From Malachius bipustulatus (lineage: Eukaryota > Arthropoda > Insecta > Coleoptera > Melyridae), in NCBI GenBank assembly GCA_910589415.1, contig OU342637.1, positions 40,020,162 through 40,084,161 of the forward strand: a stretch of DNA of 64,000 bases, given 5' to 3'. The stretch's first letter is position 1. Each line of letters starts with the position of its first letter. Shown here piece by piece: positions 13,284 to 23,699 of the stretch. A program made the position numbers and the translations under genes. The notes under the pieces were generated by a model. That model had not been told where the DNA came from, did not search any database, and was given only the letters and a program-made list of their open reading frames with translations.

Positions 13284-14084
13284 TCGGGTTGCATGTTAAC
13301 ATAAGGTATAAACAATGCCTGGTAGTTGCGCAGTAAGTTATTGTACCAATAGGGAAAAAATTCAAATTAACGTTTAAAATTCAGTATGAAGTGAAATAAA
13401 TTCGCTTTCTATTTCCGGATGCAAATTTAGAAAGAATGATAAACATTTTACTGAATCATTTTTAAATAATGAAATGGGAAATTAAATGAATGTTAGGTAA
13501 AACAGTATTATAATATTAGGGACTAAACAAATATTATATCATACAAAGAAATTAATAAAACCCTCACAGTAGACCAGTGGCAGTAACTGGTAGTATATGG
13601 TATGGATACACTATAAACCGTTATAATAATAATGTTAACCCTTGTGAAATTCCTTAAGTGGCGCGGTATTTATTGACCTGACTAATAATTCTTCTATTTC
13701 TATTCATCTGAATACTGAATGCATGGACCTAAACACCCATTACGTTCTCTGAAGTAGAAAGACCACTTCAACATTCTTTTAAAAATACTTTATGATAGTG
13801 TTCGTATTGAATAATATTTTATTGTGCATTTTGCTTTGTAAATAAATGAAAAACATTAGTTCTTGAACTTGACTACATTCAATATTGTTTAAAAATGCGC
13901 TTTAAATCAAGGTAAATCAAGTAAAACGTGAAAACGATTTTATTAGATAGGTACTTAACCATTCTCATGCCACTATCAAAAAAATTACTGTATGGATAAT
14001 ATGCAAAATAATGCATATTTTTTAATTGTTTTAATGCTAAGCGCCTATCTCATCAATGCAATTTTTCGTATGGCCAGACTCTGG

Positions 14085-15870
14085 TATATCGAGCGACTTT
14101 TGGTTAAATTAGAGAAAAGTTGTGCTATTTAAAGGTGTCGTGTATTTTGCAAAAAAAATCATTATTTACATCCGCGTATCTCTACAGCCGTAAACGTTAA
14201 AATACAGGTCGGTTAAATTAGAGAAAAAGATGCGCAATTTGATGATTAATAAGAATCTGAAAAAAATGTTATCGGATATTTTCAGTTGAAAAACTAAAAA
14301 AAAAAATCGAGAATTCTTATTTTTGCCGTATCTTTCTTATTATTTGAAATTAATAAATAATTTTTTGTAGGCTTACGTAAGTCGCCAAGAGCTACCCATC
14401 TGACGTTTCAAAAATTTTCAAAGCCGACTAGATCCGAGAGTTTTCATAGTCAACTTTCGTTTTTCTTATGGCCGTCATATTATTTTTTATGTCGTTCGAT
14501 GTAAAAAAAATGGAAACCAAAAATTAATAAACTTTGGTAAAAAATTCCAAAATTTTTATTCTTCTTTTTTCGAAGAAAAACAAAAAAATTCTCGCTGAAA
14601 TACGTCAATATGAAGTCATACTGCTTGCCTCATGGTTTTTTAAATTTCTCTATGGTATTCGGTCCAAAAAGTTGTATTTTTTAGAGAAAAAAGAACAAAA
14701 TTATTTTTAATTTATTTTTTGAAAATTATTAATTTTTGGTTTTCATTATTTTTTTCATACCGAACGACATAAAAAATAATGTGGCGGCCATAAGCAAAGC
14801 AAAACTTGACTATGAAATCTCTATGAATTATTTTTTTTTCAGATTTTTCAGGAATTAATCAAAATATTAGGGATATTTAAATTAAAATTTCTGTTTTCAA
14901 CCCTTACTTTGTAGAATCTCTGCATACTAATGGATGATTAATAAAACACTATAATGTTTAAAAAAATTCTACTATGTACATATACATAGTTTAAAAAATT
15001 TTCAAAGCCGACTATTATATCCCAGAGTTTTCATAGTCAACTTTCGTTTTTCTTATGGCTGCCATATAATTTTTTTATGTTATTCTTATGTCATAAGAAA
15101 AAAATAATAGAAACCAAAAATTAATAAACTTCAGAAAAAAATAAATTTTATTCTTCTTTTTTCAAAGAAAAACAGAAGATTTGTCGCTGAAATAGGTCAA
15201 TATAAAGTCATACTGCCTTGCCTTATAGTTTTTTTAATTTCTCTATGATATTCGGTCTAAAAAACTGTATTTTTTTTAGAACAAAAGAGAACAAAAATTT
15301 TTTTCTATTATTTTCCAAAGTTTATTAATTTTTTGTTTCCATTATTTTTTTCTTATCGAACGACATAAAAAAATAATACGGCGGCCATAAGAAAACCGAA
15401 AGTTGACTATGAAAACTCTGGGATCTAGTCGGCTTAAAATTTGTTTGAAACGACAGATTAATAGCTTACAATGGCTTATGTAAGCCTACAAAAAATTATT
15501 TATTAATTTCCAATAACAAAAAAGATATGATGAAAATAAGATTTCTCGATTTTTCAGTTTTTTCAGGATATTTCAGGAACGGTCACAGATATCTTGCATG
15601 TTTTGAAGTATTCGAGATGGCTACAAAATAGCGCAACTTTTTTCTAATTTAACCAACCTCGTATCTTCAATGGTTTAGGATATCCCTGTAGTGACCCTTT
15701 AAATAGTTCAAACCCTGTATAGTAGAATTTTTTAAAACATTGGTGTTTTATTAATCATCCATCGATATTTAATAAATTGTTTTTCGCAAAACAATTATCT
15801 CAAAATAGCACACCTTTTCTCTTATTTAACCGACCTCGTATCTTCAGTTGCTTAAGATATCCCTGTGTAG
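14085..15870. repeat. Compound foldback: two head-to-tail palindromes inside an outer inverted repeat
   Basis: The outer arms (about 14090-14280 and 15600-15860) share words such as TTAAATTAGAGAAAAG, GCGCAATTT and ATACGAGGTCGGTT in opposite orientation. Inside, the word TTTTCATAGTCAACTTTCG occurs at about 14442 and 15022 in direct orientation, and its complement at about 14800 and 15405. This gives two successive ~430 bp palindromes. Each carries a GGCGGCCATAAG or CTTATGGCCGCC word. No coding domain is present. Confidence 0.6.
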
Positions 15871-15956
15871 TCGCTAATTAAATAGATCTAAACTCTGAAT
15901 AAACGAGCACAATAAATAATAATAATTATTGTTATTATGATTCTGGCACCGAATAA

Positions 15957-16141
15957 AAGCTTATCTGTGAAAAAAATCCTGGTGAAGATTTAGATTTTTC
16001 ACCAGGATTATCTTTAGATATTATTGAATCAGAAATAGTATTTCAAAACTCGATTGCGGATTTGTGTCCGCAAAAAGAAAAATATTTGAGATTTAAATCG
16101 TCGCGAAAAGCTAAAGAAATGTTAGCAAGTTTCTCGTAAAC
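15957..16141 (+). other. Possible short coding exon, family unknown
   Basis: A 61-codon frame, opening after a stop and ending in TAA, reads like a protein: CEKNPGEDLDFSPGLSLDII, then a Cys-containing segment and a basic end (RFKSSRKAKEML). There is no ATG, so it could only be an internal or terminal exon. A diverged echo of the CCTGG...GGGATTATCTTTA stretch appears at about 16300. I do not recognise it; chance is possible in AT-rich DNA. Confidence 0.25.
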
Positions 16142-16691
16142 TATTTTTTTTACGTCAAATTTGTTTAGGTGTTATCAAATTTATTTATTAGCGAATTCTG
16201 CTCAAAAATGATCTTATACAAAATTTATGCAGAACCAATATTAGTAGGTAGGTAGAGAAGACAGAAAATAATTTTTCTGATGCGAAAAAACCCTGGGAAA
16301 ATTTTGCAGCGGGATTATCTTTATTTTGAGATACTATTTCTCATGTCAAATATTCCGTTGAAAAATTTTCACCCGGATTCATTTTCCAGATATAAAAAGT
16401 CAGAACATTTTTCTAAAAGTTTGTACTTTCATTAAGTCGCAAAAATAAAAAAAATTCCAAGGCAGTGATACATTTTAAGCAATTTTTTTCAATTGATAAT
16501 GATTAAGGTACCCTTTTTATATCTGTAAAATCATCTAGTTTTTGCAAATAACGAAAAACAAGGATAGTAAAATGTTAACTTTGGCATTTTTTATCCCACC
16601 AAATTGAAGACCAGAATTTTTTAAATTATTTTTACCGTGCTCTACTGAGTGTCCCCTAAAATGTACTAAAGAGTTTATCCGTCATTTTCTT

Positions 16692-16875
16692 AACACCCTG
16701 TATTTAATGTAATGACTAACGACTTAGATAAAAATAGTGACTTAATTATTACCTAATAACAACAACAAAGAAAATATGAATGAATTTCTATTCACATTAT
16801 TAAAACATAAAAAATAAAGGAATACCTAGTACCTATATTGTGTATCAACCACAGAAAAAGCAGGCTATTTCAACA
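16692..16875. repeat. Direct repeat copy 1 (partner 17309-17505)
   Basis: TTTAATGTAATGACTAA starts both copies. Shared words follow in the same order: TGACTTAATTATTACC, GAATTTCTATTC, AAAACATAAAA, AATAAAGGAA, CCTAGT.CCTA and TGTGTATCAA. The copies are about 620 bp apart and differ by small indels and substitutions. Confidence 0.6.
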
Positions 16876-17308
16876 CGTGTGATTGGCAATAATATTTCTG
16901 TGGTTGCCTCCAAGAAAAAAGATTATGGGAATTTTTTCATTATTTTACCATGTGACCCTAAAGGATACCCATTACCTCTTATGGGATAGAGTCTAAAAAT
17001 ACAACGATTAGGTACCTATTATAAGTATTAGAAAAATATCTTTTAAAAAAGCATTAGGTACCTATTATCGACTTATGGCATAGTTTGATGATAAACATTA
17101 CAAACACCAATCTATTTTATAAAATAGAGAAATATATACCGCCATTTATTTAAAAAAAAATGTATAAACAATTTAGTTAGATCGACATATAGAATAAAAA
17201 TTAAAAATATCCAAAAATATTAATTAAATTTTTTTATTAGTATTTCAACTAATTCATTACTTATTTCAATTTCAAAAGCACCCGCTTCTTAGTTTATTTA
17301 TTTATCTT

Positions 17309-17505
17309 TTTAATGTAATGACTAAGAGTTTGATAAAAACAGTGACCTAATTATTACTTAATAAAAAATTGACTTAATTATTACCGAATAACAACGAAGA
17401 AGAAAACATGAATTAATTTCTATTCGCATTTAAAACATAAAAGAATAAAGGAACCTAGTGCCTACAGTGTGTATCAAGGACGGAAGAAGGCTATTTCAGA
17501 GAAGC
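17309..17505. repeat. Direct repeat copy 2
   Basis: Second copy of the segment at 16692. The local duplication lies just inside the right end of the candidate 9.4 kb element. Confidence 0.6.
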
Positions 17506-17971
17506 GATGGTCGCTTTTATACCTAACACCTAATAATTCAAATGTTAATGGTGATTTAGTTCCTTTCTTTGTATGTTACAAGAATGCTGTAGGAATTATT
17601 CATCCAACACTGTTGTCAATTTTAAGATGTCACAAGATCTATAGCGCAAGAAGTTAATATACATCATAAAAACTGCAGATGTCACAAGATCGATTAGTTA
17701 TGATTTCTAGCAGTATATTAATATACTGCACCGAACGTCGGGCGCGCCACCTCCACACTATACGCTGGAACTACATTATACGTCTCTAGCCATAAAAAAC
17801 TGTTTTTTGACCTCCAGCTCAAATTCAGCCTATCTTCCTTTATTAACTATCTCTGTCTAACTAACACATGAAACGCTGTGGCATCCGATTTTGGATGTCA
17901 CAACGTCGGCGGATGTCAAAGAGATAGCAAAAATTATACGTCAGGATGTCACAACGATGATTGGATGAATC

Positions 17972-17996
17972 TATATATATATATATATATATATTC
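17972..17996. repeat. TA microsatellite
   Basis: An uninterrupted TATATA run immediately right of the last subterminal motif of the candidate 9.4 kb element. A shorter run lies at its left end (8600-8612). Confidence 0.8.
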
Positions 17997-18060
17997 GTTT
18001 GAAATTACAAATTGCAGTCTTACGATTAACATGTTGTTTAGTTTATTAAATTACATATGA

Positions 18061-18513
18061 TTGGTTTCGTCGATCATGGGGGAAAGTACGTCAAAGGAGG
18101 CCACTAATGAAAAAAATACATACACCGTCCCCAATAAGCGATCCAGACAATTGCGACTTTTCAGTTCAGAAAGTGGCGATCTAACAGACAAGGATAAAGT
18201 TGATATCGATCAAAGTCTCCTAAAAATGATAGTCTGTGCTATCAGCCTTTGTCACTAGTCGAAAATCGGAGATTCTTATAATATTCAAAAAAATTGAACA
18301 ATTTGTATTTACCTCCAGATAGAAAAACATTAACAAATCACATGCTACCAAAACTTTATAATGATTGCAGCTCGAAAATAAAGACAATGCTCGCCACTGT
18401 TGATGCCATTTCTATAACGACAGATATATGGACAATTTTAGAAGATTGTGTTTTGGTACTGAAACCCCCTTGAAATTATGACAAGAGTTATCATTACGAT
18501 TCCCGAAAATACC
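18061..18513 (+). pseudogene. hAT transposase, N-terminal part of the body (split by gypsy C)
   Basis: Consecutive frames give KRSRQLRLFSSESG, KVDIDQSLLKMIV, YQPLSLVENR..FL, LYLPPDRKTLTNHMLPKLY, then AISITTDIWT and VLVLKPF. These are in the order of hAT transposases, with the ITTDIWT block at the start of the RNase H-like core. Frameshifts occur after KMIV and after LKP. The protein is interrupted where gypsy C begins; the C-terminal domains resume at 45441. A hAT body with its matching C-terminus about 27 kb away is strong evidence for insertion rather than two separate fragments. The target-site duplication could not be read with confidence. Confidence 0.7.
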
Positions 18514-18636
18514 TTTTTAAAAAGGTGGAATTCTTTTAGGGATGAGGGTAAAGACTTGTGAGTACTACTACAGTGATAGACTATGTCCGTTAACTGCTGG
18601 TTATATTTTCAAGTAATTACACTTTACTTTTAATAC
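18514..18636 (-). repeat. Gypsy C, 3' LTR, first part (split by gypsy A)
   Basis: These 123 bp match 45118-45240 of the other C LTR with three differences seen by eye. The LTR is interrupted after AATAC by gypsy A and resumes at 34447. The element reads on the minus strand, so this left copy is its 3' LTR. Confidence 0.88.
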
Positions 18637-19308
18637 TGTTACGGATTTCCTAACCGTAGGCTCGACAGATAATTGGGAAACACAGATTTACTGTTTTATT
18701 TATTTATTTAATGTCCACAAGAGTTTCAGATTACAATGTTACAAATATCACTACTTCTTATACACAACAACTTTACTTGGTCTATAACACTACTATTTTT
18801 CACTAGTCACTTAGGAATACCGCACTGTCTATATCGCCACTAGTCGCTTAGTTCCTCGCTTGTTCTTCGCACACACCGCTAGACTGAACTGCCTAGTTCG
18901 CCTGGCTGCTGGCTATTTATAGGACATCCCTACCTCTGGAAGTAGCTTCTGGACGGTTTACCGACGGCTCGCTTCTATTTCCCGAACAAATTCAAGAGAA
19001 AGTCTCGAGAATATTCCCTTTCTGGATGTTCCGCTCCCAGACACTCAAACATCCATTTCTGGAACTTCTCCACAGGAAATGACCAGAGTTTTCCATTCAT
19101 TTCCTGTGGTTTTCAGCGAGATCCTCTCTCTGGGTGAACAGGAGGGCAGCAGTGTACAGGACGTCAGAATGTTGACGATCGCATACGGGTGGGCGCGCCC
19201 GGCTTGACCCCCACCACGCGCCCCAGCTAACACAGTACACCGGAGGCTGTCGCCGGCCAACGCTTTCTACGTCCCGCCCACTTCTTAGTTCACCCTTTAT
19301 TCGTATCA
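18637..19308 (-). repeat. Gypsy A, 3' LTR
   Basis: A 672-bp LTR running TGTTACGGATTTCC to TTCGTATCA, matched at equal length by 33771-34442. I count 10 differences (about 1.5%). The 4-bp ATAC at 18633-18636 is repeated at 34443-34446 as the target duplication. A purine tract on the minus strand (19309-19322, complement CTGCCCCCCTCTTA) precedes it and fits the polypurine tract. Confidence 0.92.
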
Positions 19309-19345
19309 CTGCCCCCCTCTTAGACTGTTCGACCCGAACAGGTTA

Positions 19346-21140
19346 TTAATCGTTATTGCCAGAGTAACGCGCCAGCCGATCTAGGTGCACGATTTTCATC
19401 TTGGCTTTGGGGCTTCTCTGGATGCGGTAAACCACGTCGTTAATCTGTTTCACGACGGTGTATGGTCCTTCCCAGGCCGGATGGAGTTTCGGGGACCGTC
19501 CCTTCTTCCGTTGAGGGTTATAGAGCCATACCTGGTCGCCATCATGGAAGCCTCTGGAGTTTGACTTTCTGTCGTAGCGAGTTTTCATTCTATCGCTTGC
19601 GAGAGAAATCCTTCCGCGAACCGCCTCATGTATGCTGACCATTCGCTGCCTGAGGTCCTCGACATAGTCGTTAATATTCCTGGACGACTCTTCAGGCGCA
19701 CCAAAGAGCAGGTCACAAGGCATACGGAGTTCCCGAACGAACAAAACTCTAGCAGGAGACTCCCCGGTGGTATCGTGAACAGCTGCACGATATGCCAACA
19801 AGAAGAGGGGTAGGTGGAGGTCCCAATCCTTTTGATGATCTTCGACGACTTTAGCCAGGTGTTGTTCCAAAGTCCGGTTGAATCTCTCAACCATGCCATC
19901 GGATTGAGGATGAAGCGGCGTGGTTCTCTTTTTGTCGATGCCGAGTAAGGAACAAATTTCCTTGAAGATGTTAGACTCGAAGTTGCGGCCTTGGTCAGAG
20001 TGAAGCTCCAGAGGTACTCCATACCGGCAGATGAGATTATCGACGAGTACTCTTGCTACGGTGGCGGCTTCTTGGTTGGGTAAGGCGTAGGCTTCTGGCC
20101 ATTTTGTAAAGTAATCCATGGCCACTAAGATGTATTGGTTGCCGTTGTCCGTTTTTGGGAAGGGTCCCGCAACATCGATTGCAATCCGTTCGAATGGGGC
20201 TCCCACATTGTACGCCTTCATTTGTCTCCTACTTCGAACTCTCGGACCCTTGGTCGCTGCACAGGTCTCGCAACGCCTACACCAGTCTTCGACATCGTTT
20301 CTACAGTTTACCCAATAGAAGCGCTGACGAACTTTCTCCAAAGTCTTGTTCACGCCCAAATGGCCACCGGATATTCCGTCATGGATTTCTCTCAAGACCT
20401 CCGGTACTCGCTTCTTCGGTAGCACCAATTGTTGCACCTCCCGCTTGGCATCTGGACTTTCCCAAACTCTTCGCAACAATCCGTTGATCACCTTTAGAGA
20501 GTCCCACTGGGCCCAGAGTGCCTTAAATTCCGGTCCTTTGGCAGCAATATCTGCCCACTCTGGTCTACATTGTCCTGACTCTTTCCTTTCAGCAATAGGA
20601 CCAATGTTTGGGTCCTCTAGCTGTTCTCGTCTCAGCTCCTCCGTTGTCCAGTTGTCAGGGACCTCAACGGCGATGGTCTTTACACTGAGGGCCTGTTGTT
20701 GTAGCTCGACTCTCTTGCAGTGCTTGCAGTTCTCCTTGCATGGTCTCCGGGATAAAGCGTCTGCATTTCCATGGATTCTCCCAGACCGGTGGATGATCTC
20801 AGCATCATACTGCTGTAACTTCTCCATCCATCTTGCCAGCTGACCTTCGGGGTTCTTTATCCCTAATAACCACTTCAGCGCTGCATGGTCAGTTCTTATG
20901 ACAACTCGTCTCCCGTAAAGGTACTGATGGAAATGACCAACCGCTTTCACAATGGCCAGTAGTTCTCTTCGTGTCACGCAATAGTTTGGAAAGCACCTTG
21001 CTGTAGTACTCTATTACGTGTTCTTGACCACCCTGTATCTGTGACAACACCGCGCCGATCCCGGTGTTACTGGCGTCGGTATCCAGAATGAATTGGCCCT
21101 TAGCTTGCGGGTAGGCCAGAACAGGACTGGAGCACAATGC
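19346..21140 (-). pseudogene. Gypsy A pol, RNase H and integrase part
   Basis: The 543-codon frame (20977 to 19346) covers the end of RNase H (RTDHAALKWL), the zinc-binding HHCC module of integrase (H199, H206, C236, C239) and the catalytic triad D268, D328, E364 with a 35-residue gap. It ends in a chromodomain-less tail. Upstream, 21137 to 20889 encodes the start of RNase H (LDTDASNTG). The two pieces are in different frames: a short deletion near 20985-20990 removes the usual residues between VLSK and NYCVTRREL. This alone inactivates the copy. Upstream of 21140 the gene is interrupted by gypsy B and resumes at 30500. Confidence 0.9.
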
Positions 21141-21143
21141 AAT

Positions 21144-22481
21144 TGTGGGGGGGTTCGGTTTTTTTTGTTTTACTTCCTTTCGATAATTAGATTTTGTAAA
21201 ATTTAATAAATGGCGGGATAACCGACGGGAAACCTCTCAGCAACCAGCTCAGATTTTTCGTCGATTGACGAGAGAGTTCCATCCCCACTGTTTGCTCTTT
21301 TCTGTTTTCTGAACTCTAATAGGTAACTTATTGGGATGCCACCAAAATCTCGTGGTTAAACGAAGAAAATGAGAGAGAGGGATGAGCGAACGTACCCTGA
21401 GATTTTGGAGAAGGGCACGTCGCCTTTAGTTAAAAAAAAAAAAAATAAATAAGGGTGCCTGCTTTCGTACTCTTCCTTTTTAAAAGAAAAACTTTCAATC
21501 AGTGATTTATTAACTAACAAAAATAAATGATAAAACAGGTCGAATGTTTGATTTAATTATTAGAGATTCATAAGTCATATAACTAACCTTCTAATAGAAA
21601 GTGCGGTAGGATCCTATGGCATTTCCTTTACACACGCATTGTATTAATAATTATTATTGATTTGGCATAAATAAAAGAAATACGGAGTGGATGAGTCGTT
21701 TTTGATAAGTTCACCCAGGATGGTATCTTCTTATTGATGGTTAGAATTATTAATTAAACAGACTTACAAGTTTTCTCTTTTTTTGAGTTCTGAGAGTACT
21801 TATAGGGCTGACCTTCTAGCACCATTCGATTTCTCGTCATCCGACGGGCATAGGTAGACGTAATTCAGGTGAGTCTCCTTTGTTGGGAGTTCGACAGTAC
21901 CGAGACGTATCCGGGAGCTGCAGGGCCGTGGTAACGGGATATTGAAGCCGAAAATTGCGGAAATGTTCGGTTGAACAGATATGGCCGCCGCTGTACGGAG
22001 AAAATGGCGAAGAGAAAATTCGAAATTATATCCAAAAAGCTAGAAATAAATAGTGAATATTTATTAATTTTTCGATCACTGTAATCGTCTACGTTGACTT
22101 ACCCATTTTTTAAAATAATGGCTTTGGAAAGAAATTTAGGTAATATAGTTTAAGAAATTTACGATAATAATAAGTGACTTCGTGTTGCATCGAAAGTCGT
22201 TAGAGAAAAAAGCAAAATGTCTCTCGGCCGTCAGTTTCGACCTTCTCCGTTTTTTTTTTGAAAAAAAAGGAAAGGGGGGAGCTAATCAATATTATTGGCA
22301 TGTTCGTTGACGGGCAGCGCCGCGGCAGTCGATAACTATACTGCGAGTTATTCTCTTGGTGCCAAGACATTCGGCCACTGCCGAACAGGTGGCGCAGGTC
22401 GTCCCATAAATTTTTAAACAACTGGTGCTACCTCGCCAACCTTAACGACAAAAATAAAAAGAACTCTGTAACTACGTTACA
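21144..22481 (-). repeat. Gypsy B, 3' LTR
   Basis: A 1338-bp LTR from TGTGGGGGGGTTCGG to CTACGTTACA. It is the same length as 29162-30499 and I see no difference between them. The flanking CAAT at 21140-21143 recurs at 30500-30503 as the target duplication. A purine-rich tract on the minus strand lies at 22482-22497. Confidence 0.95.
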
Positions 22482-23699
22482 CACGCCACCCTCCACCGAT
22501 AAAAAAATGAAACCAGGACCACTGTCATGAGTTTCTTTCTTACATACCCGAAGGAGGGTATATGTAGAAAAAAATTGGTCCTTTGGAGAAACCTCTTATG
22601 ATTCTGCCCTGAGTTTGGGAAAATTGCAAGCAACTCTCGAAAGCCAGAACATGACCTCAAAGAAAAAAACAGCCTGGTGCCTGACATGTACCAATCTCCC
22701 GAGGACATCAAAGAATTTGCTAAGGAAAAGATACCTTAGCGCACATAATTTCAGCGTAAGTAATTATTTTTGGTTCCAGTCAGTCGACATCACATAAACT
22801 TAGAACTAGGTTAGCCCAAGCTAAAAATAACATGCATGAATGTAAACTTAGAACTACGACATTCCAAACCAAAAAAATAACATGCATCCAAAAAAAAAAA
22901 AAAAAAAAATTCCCAAGGTATTGTTCATGTTGTAATAATTCCAACTAACGAGATATTTACACTTACAAACTAAAAAAAGTAACAAAAAAAATTAAATAAA
23001 TAAAAATAAAAATACTTCACTCTCTAGGTAATTGCTGAAAACCGAGCTCCTAAATCGCTCAGTATGGCAAAGCGTACGGACAAGGACAAAAGCAACTTTG
23101 AGGTTAGTCTTTACTCATAGCATATAGTCAGATTTCTCGCCAAAAAAAAAAAGAAAAAAAAACGCCTGAGTAATTGACCACAACGAAACTTACTAAGGTA
23201 GGAGATAATTTGCGTTTACTCAGTAGACTGAGAATTAAAGGTAAAAACAGAATTGAAGGTAAAGATATTGCGTAGGGTGCAGTTAGTAACACACCGCTCT
23301 CCGGAGAAAAAGGCTTCGGCCTGTCTGTGGACATTATCTATATTTTTCGAGATAGTTTTTTTCTAACGTAAAAAGCGACCCTATTCTTCCCCGGACCTCA
23401 AATTTAAGGCTGGGAAACAAATAAAATTTCCCTAAAAAAAAATTACAGATGGACATCCTGGGTTGGTTTCATTCATACTTGGATCCGACATTCACACATC
23501 CAACCTGAGATTAATAGGAATACAAAAAAAGGTTTTGACACACTCTCGCATGTATTTAGTCATCCTTCCACATTCACACAAACTTCTTTTGTATCCTAGT
23601 TGGGCTATTGTTTCTAGTAAATTGTCGCCAGAATACTGACGGAAAGAAAATAATGAGAGACAAAAAAAAAAAAAATAATTTTAGGGCCTGAGAACCAAC
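22482..23699 (-). other. Gypsy B 3' untranslated region
   Basis: Between the pol stop and the 3' LTR there are about 1.2 kb with poly-A tracts (20 A at about 22889) and no frame with a recognisable domain. An env-like gene is absent, so B looks like a gag-pol element only. Confidence 0.6.

Larger units (their letters stand above)
8605..17985. mobile_element. Candidate ~9.4 kb DNA transposon with subterminal repeat arrays, no known transposase
   Basis: The left end carries five copies of a motif close to CGTTGTGACATCC (near 8628, 8652, 8786, 8833 and 8862). The right end carries five copies in the opposite orientation, GGATGTCACAACG (near 17625, 17678, 17893, 17911 and 17944). Clustered inverted subterminal motifs are typical transposase-binding sites at transposon ends. 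The outermost 30 bp also align imperfectly as inverted repeats (ATAG...ATCG...TTGTGACATCC), and both sides abut TATATA runs. GC-rich GGCGCGC words occur just inside both ends (8910 and 17740). No transposase was found inside, so the superfamily is unassigned and mobility is inference. Confidence 0.5.

Noticed and set aside
17878..18060. 60-codon frame with repeated CHN motifs
   Set aside because: It is the translation of the GGATGTCACAAC subterminal repeats followed by the TA microsatellite.
22200..22421. 73-codon minus-strand frame present in both LTRs of gypsy B
   Set aside because: Identical only because the LTRs are identical; it includes poly-K from an A/T tract and has no recognised domain.
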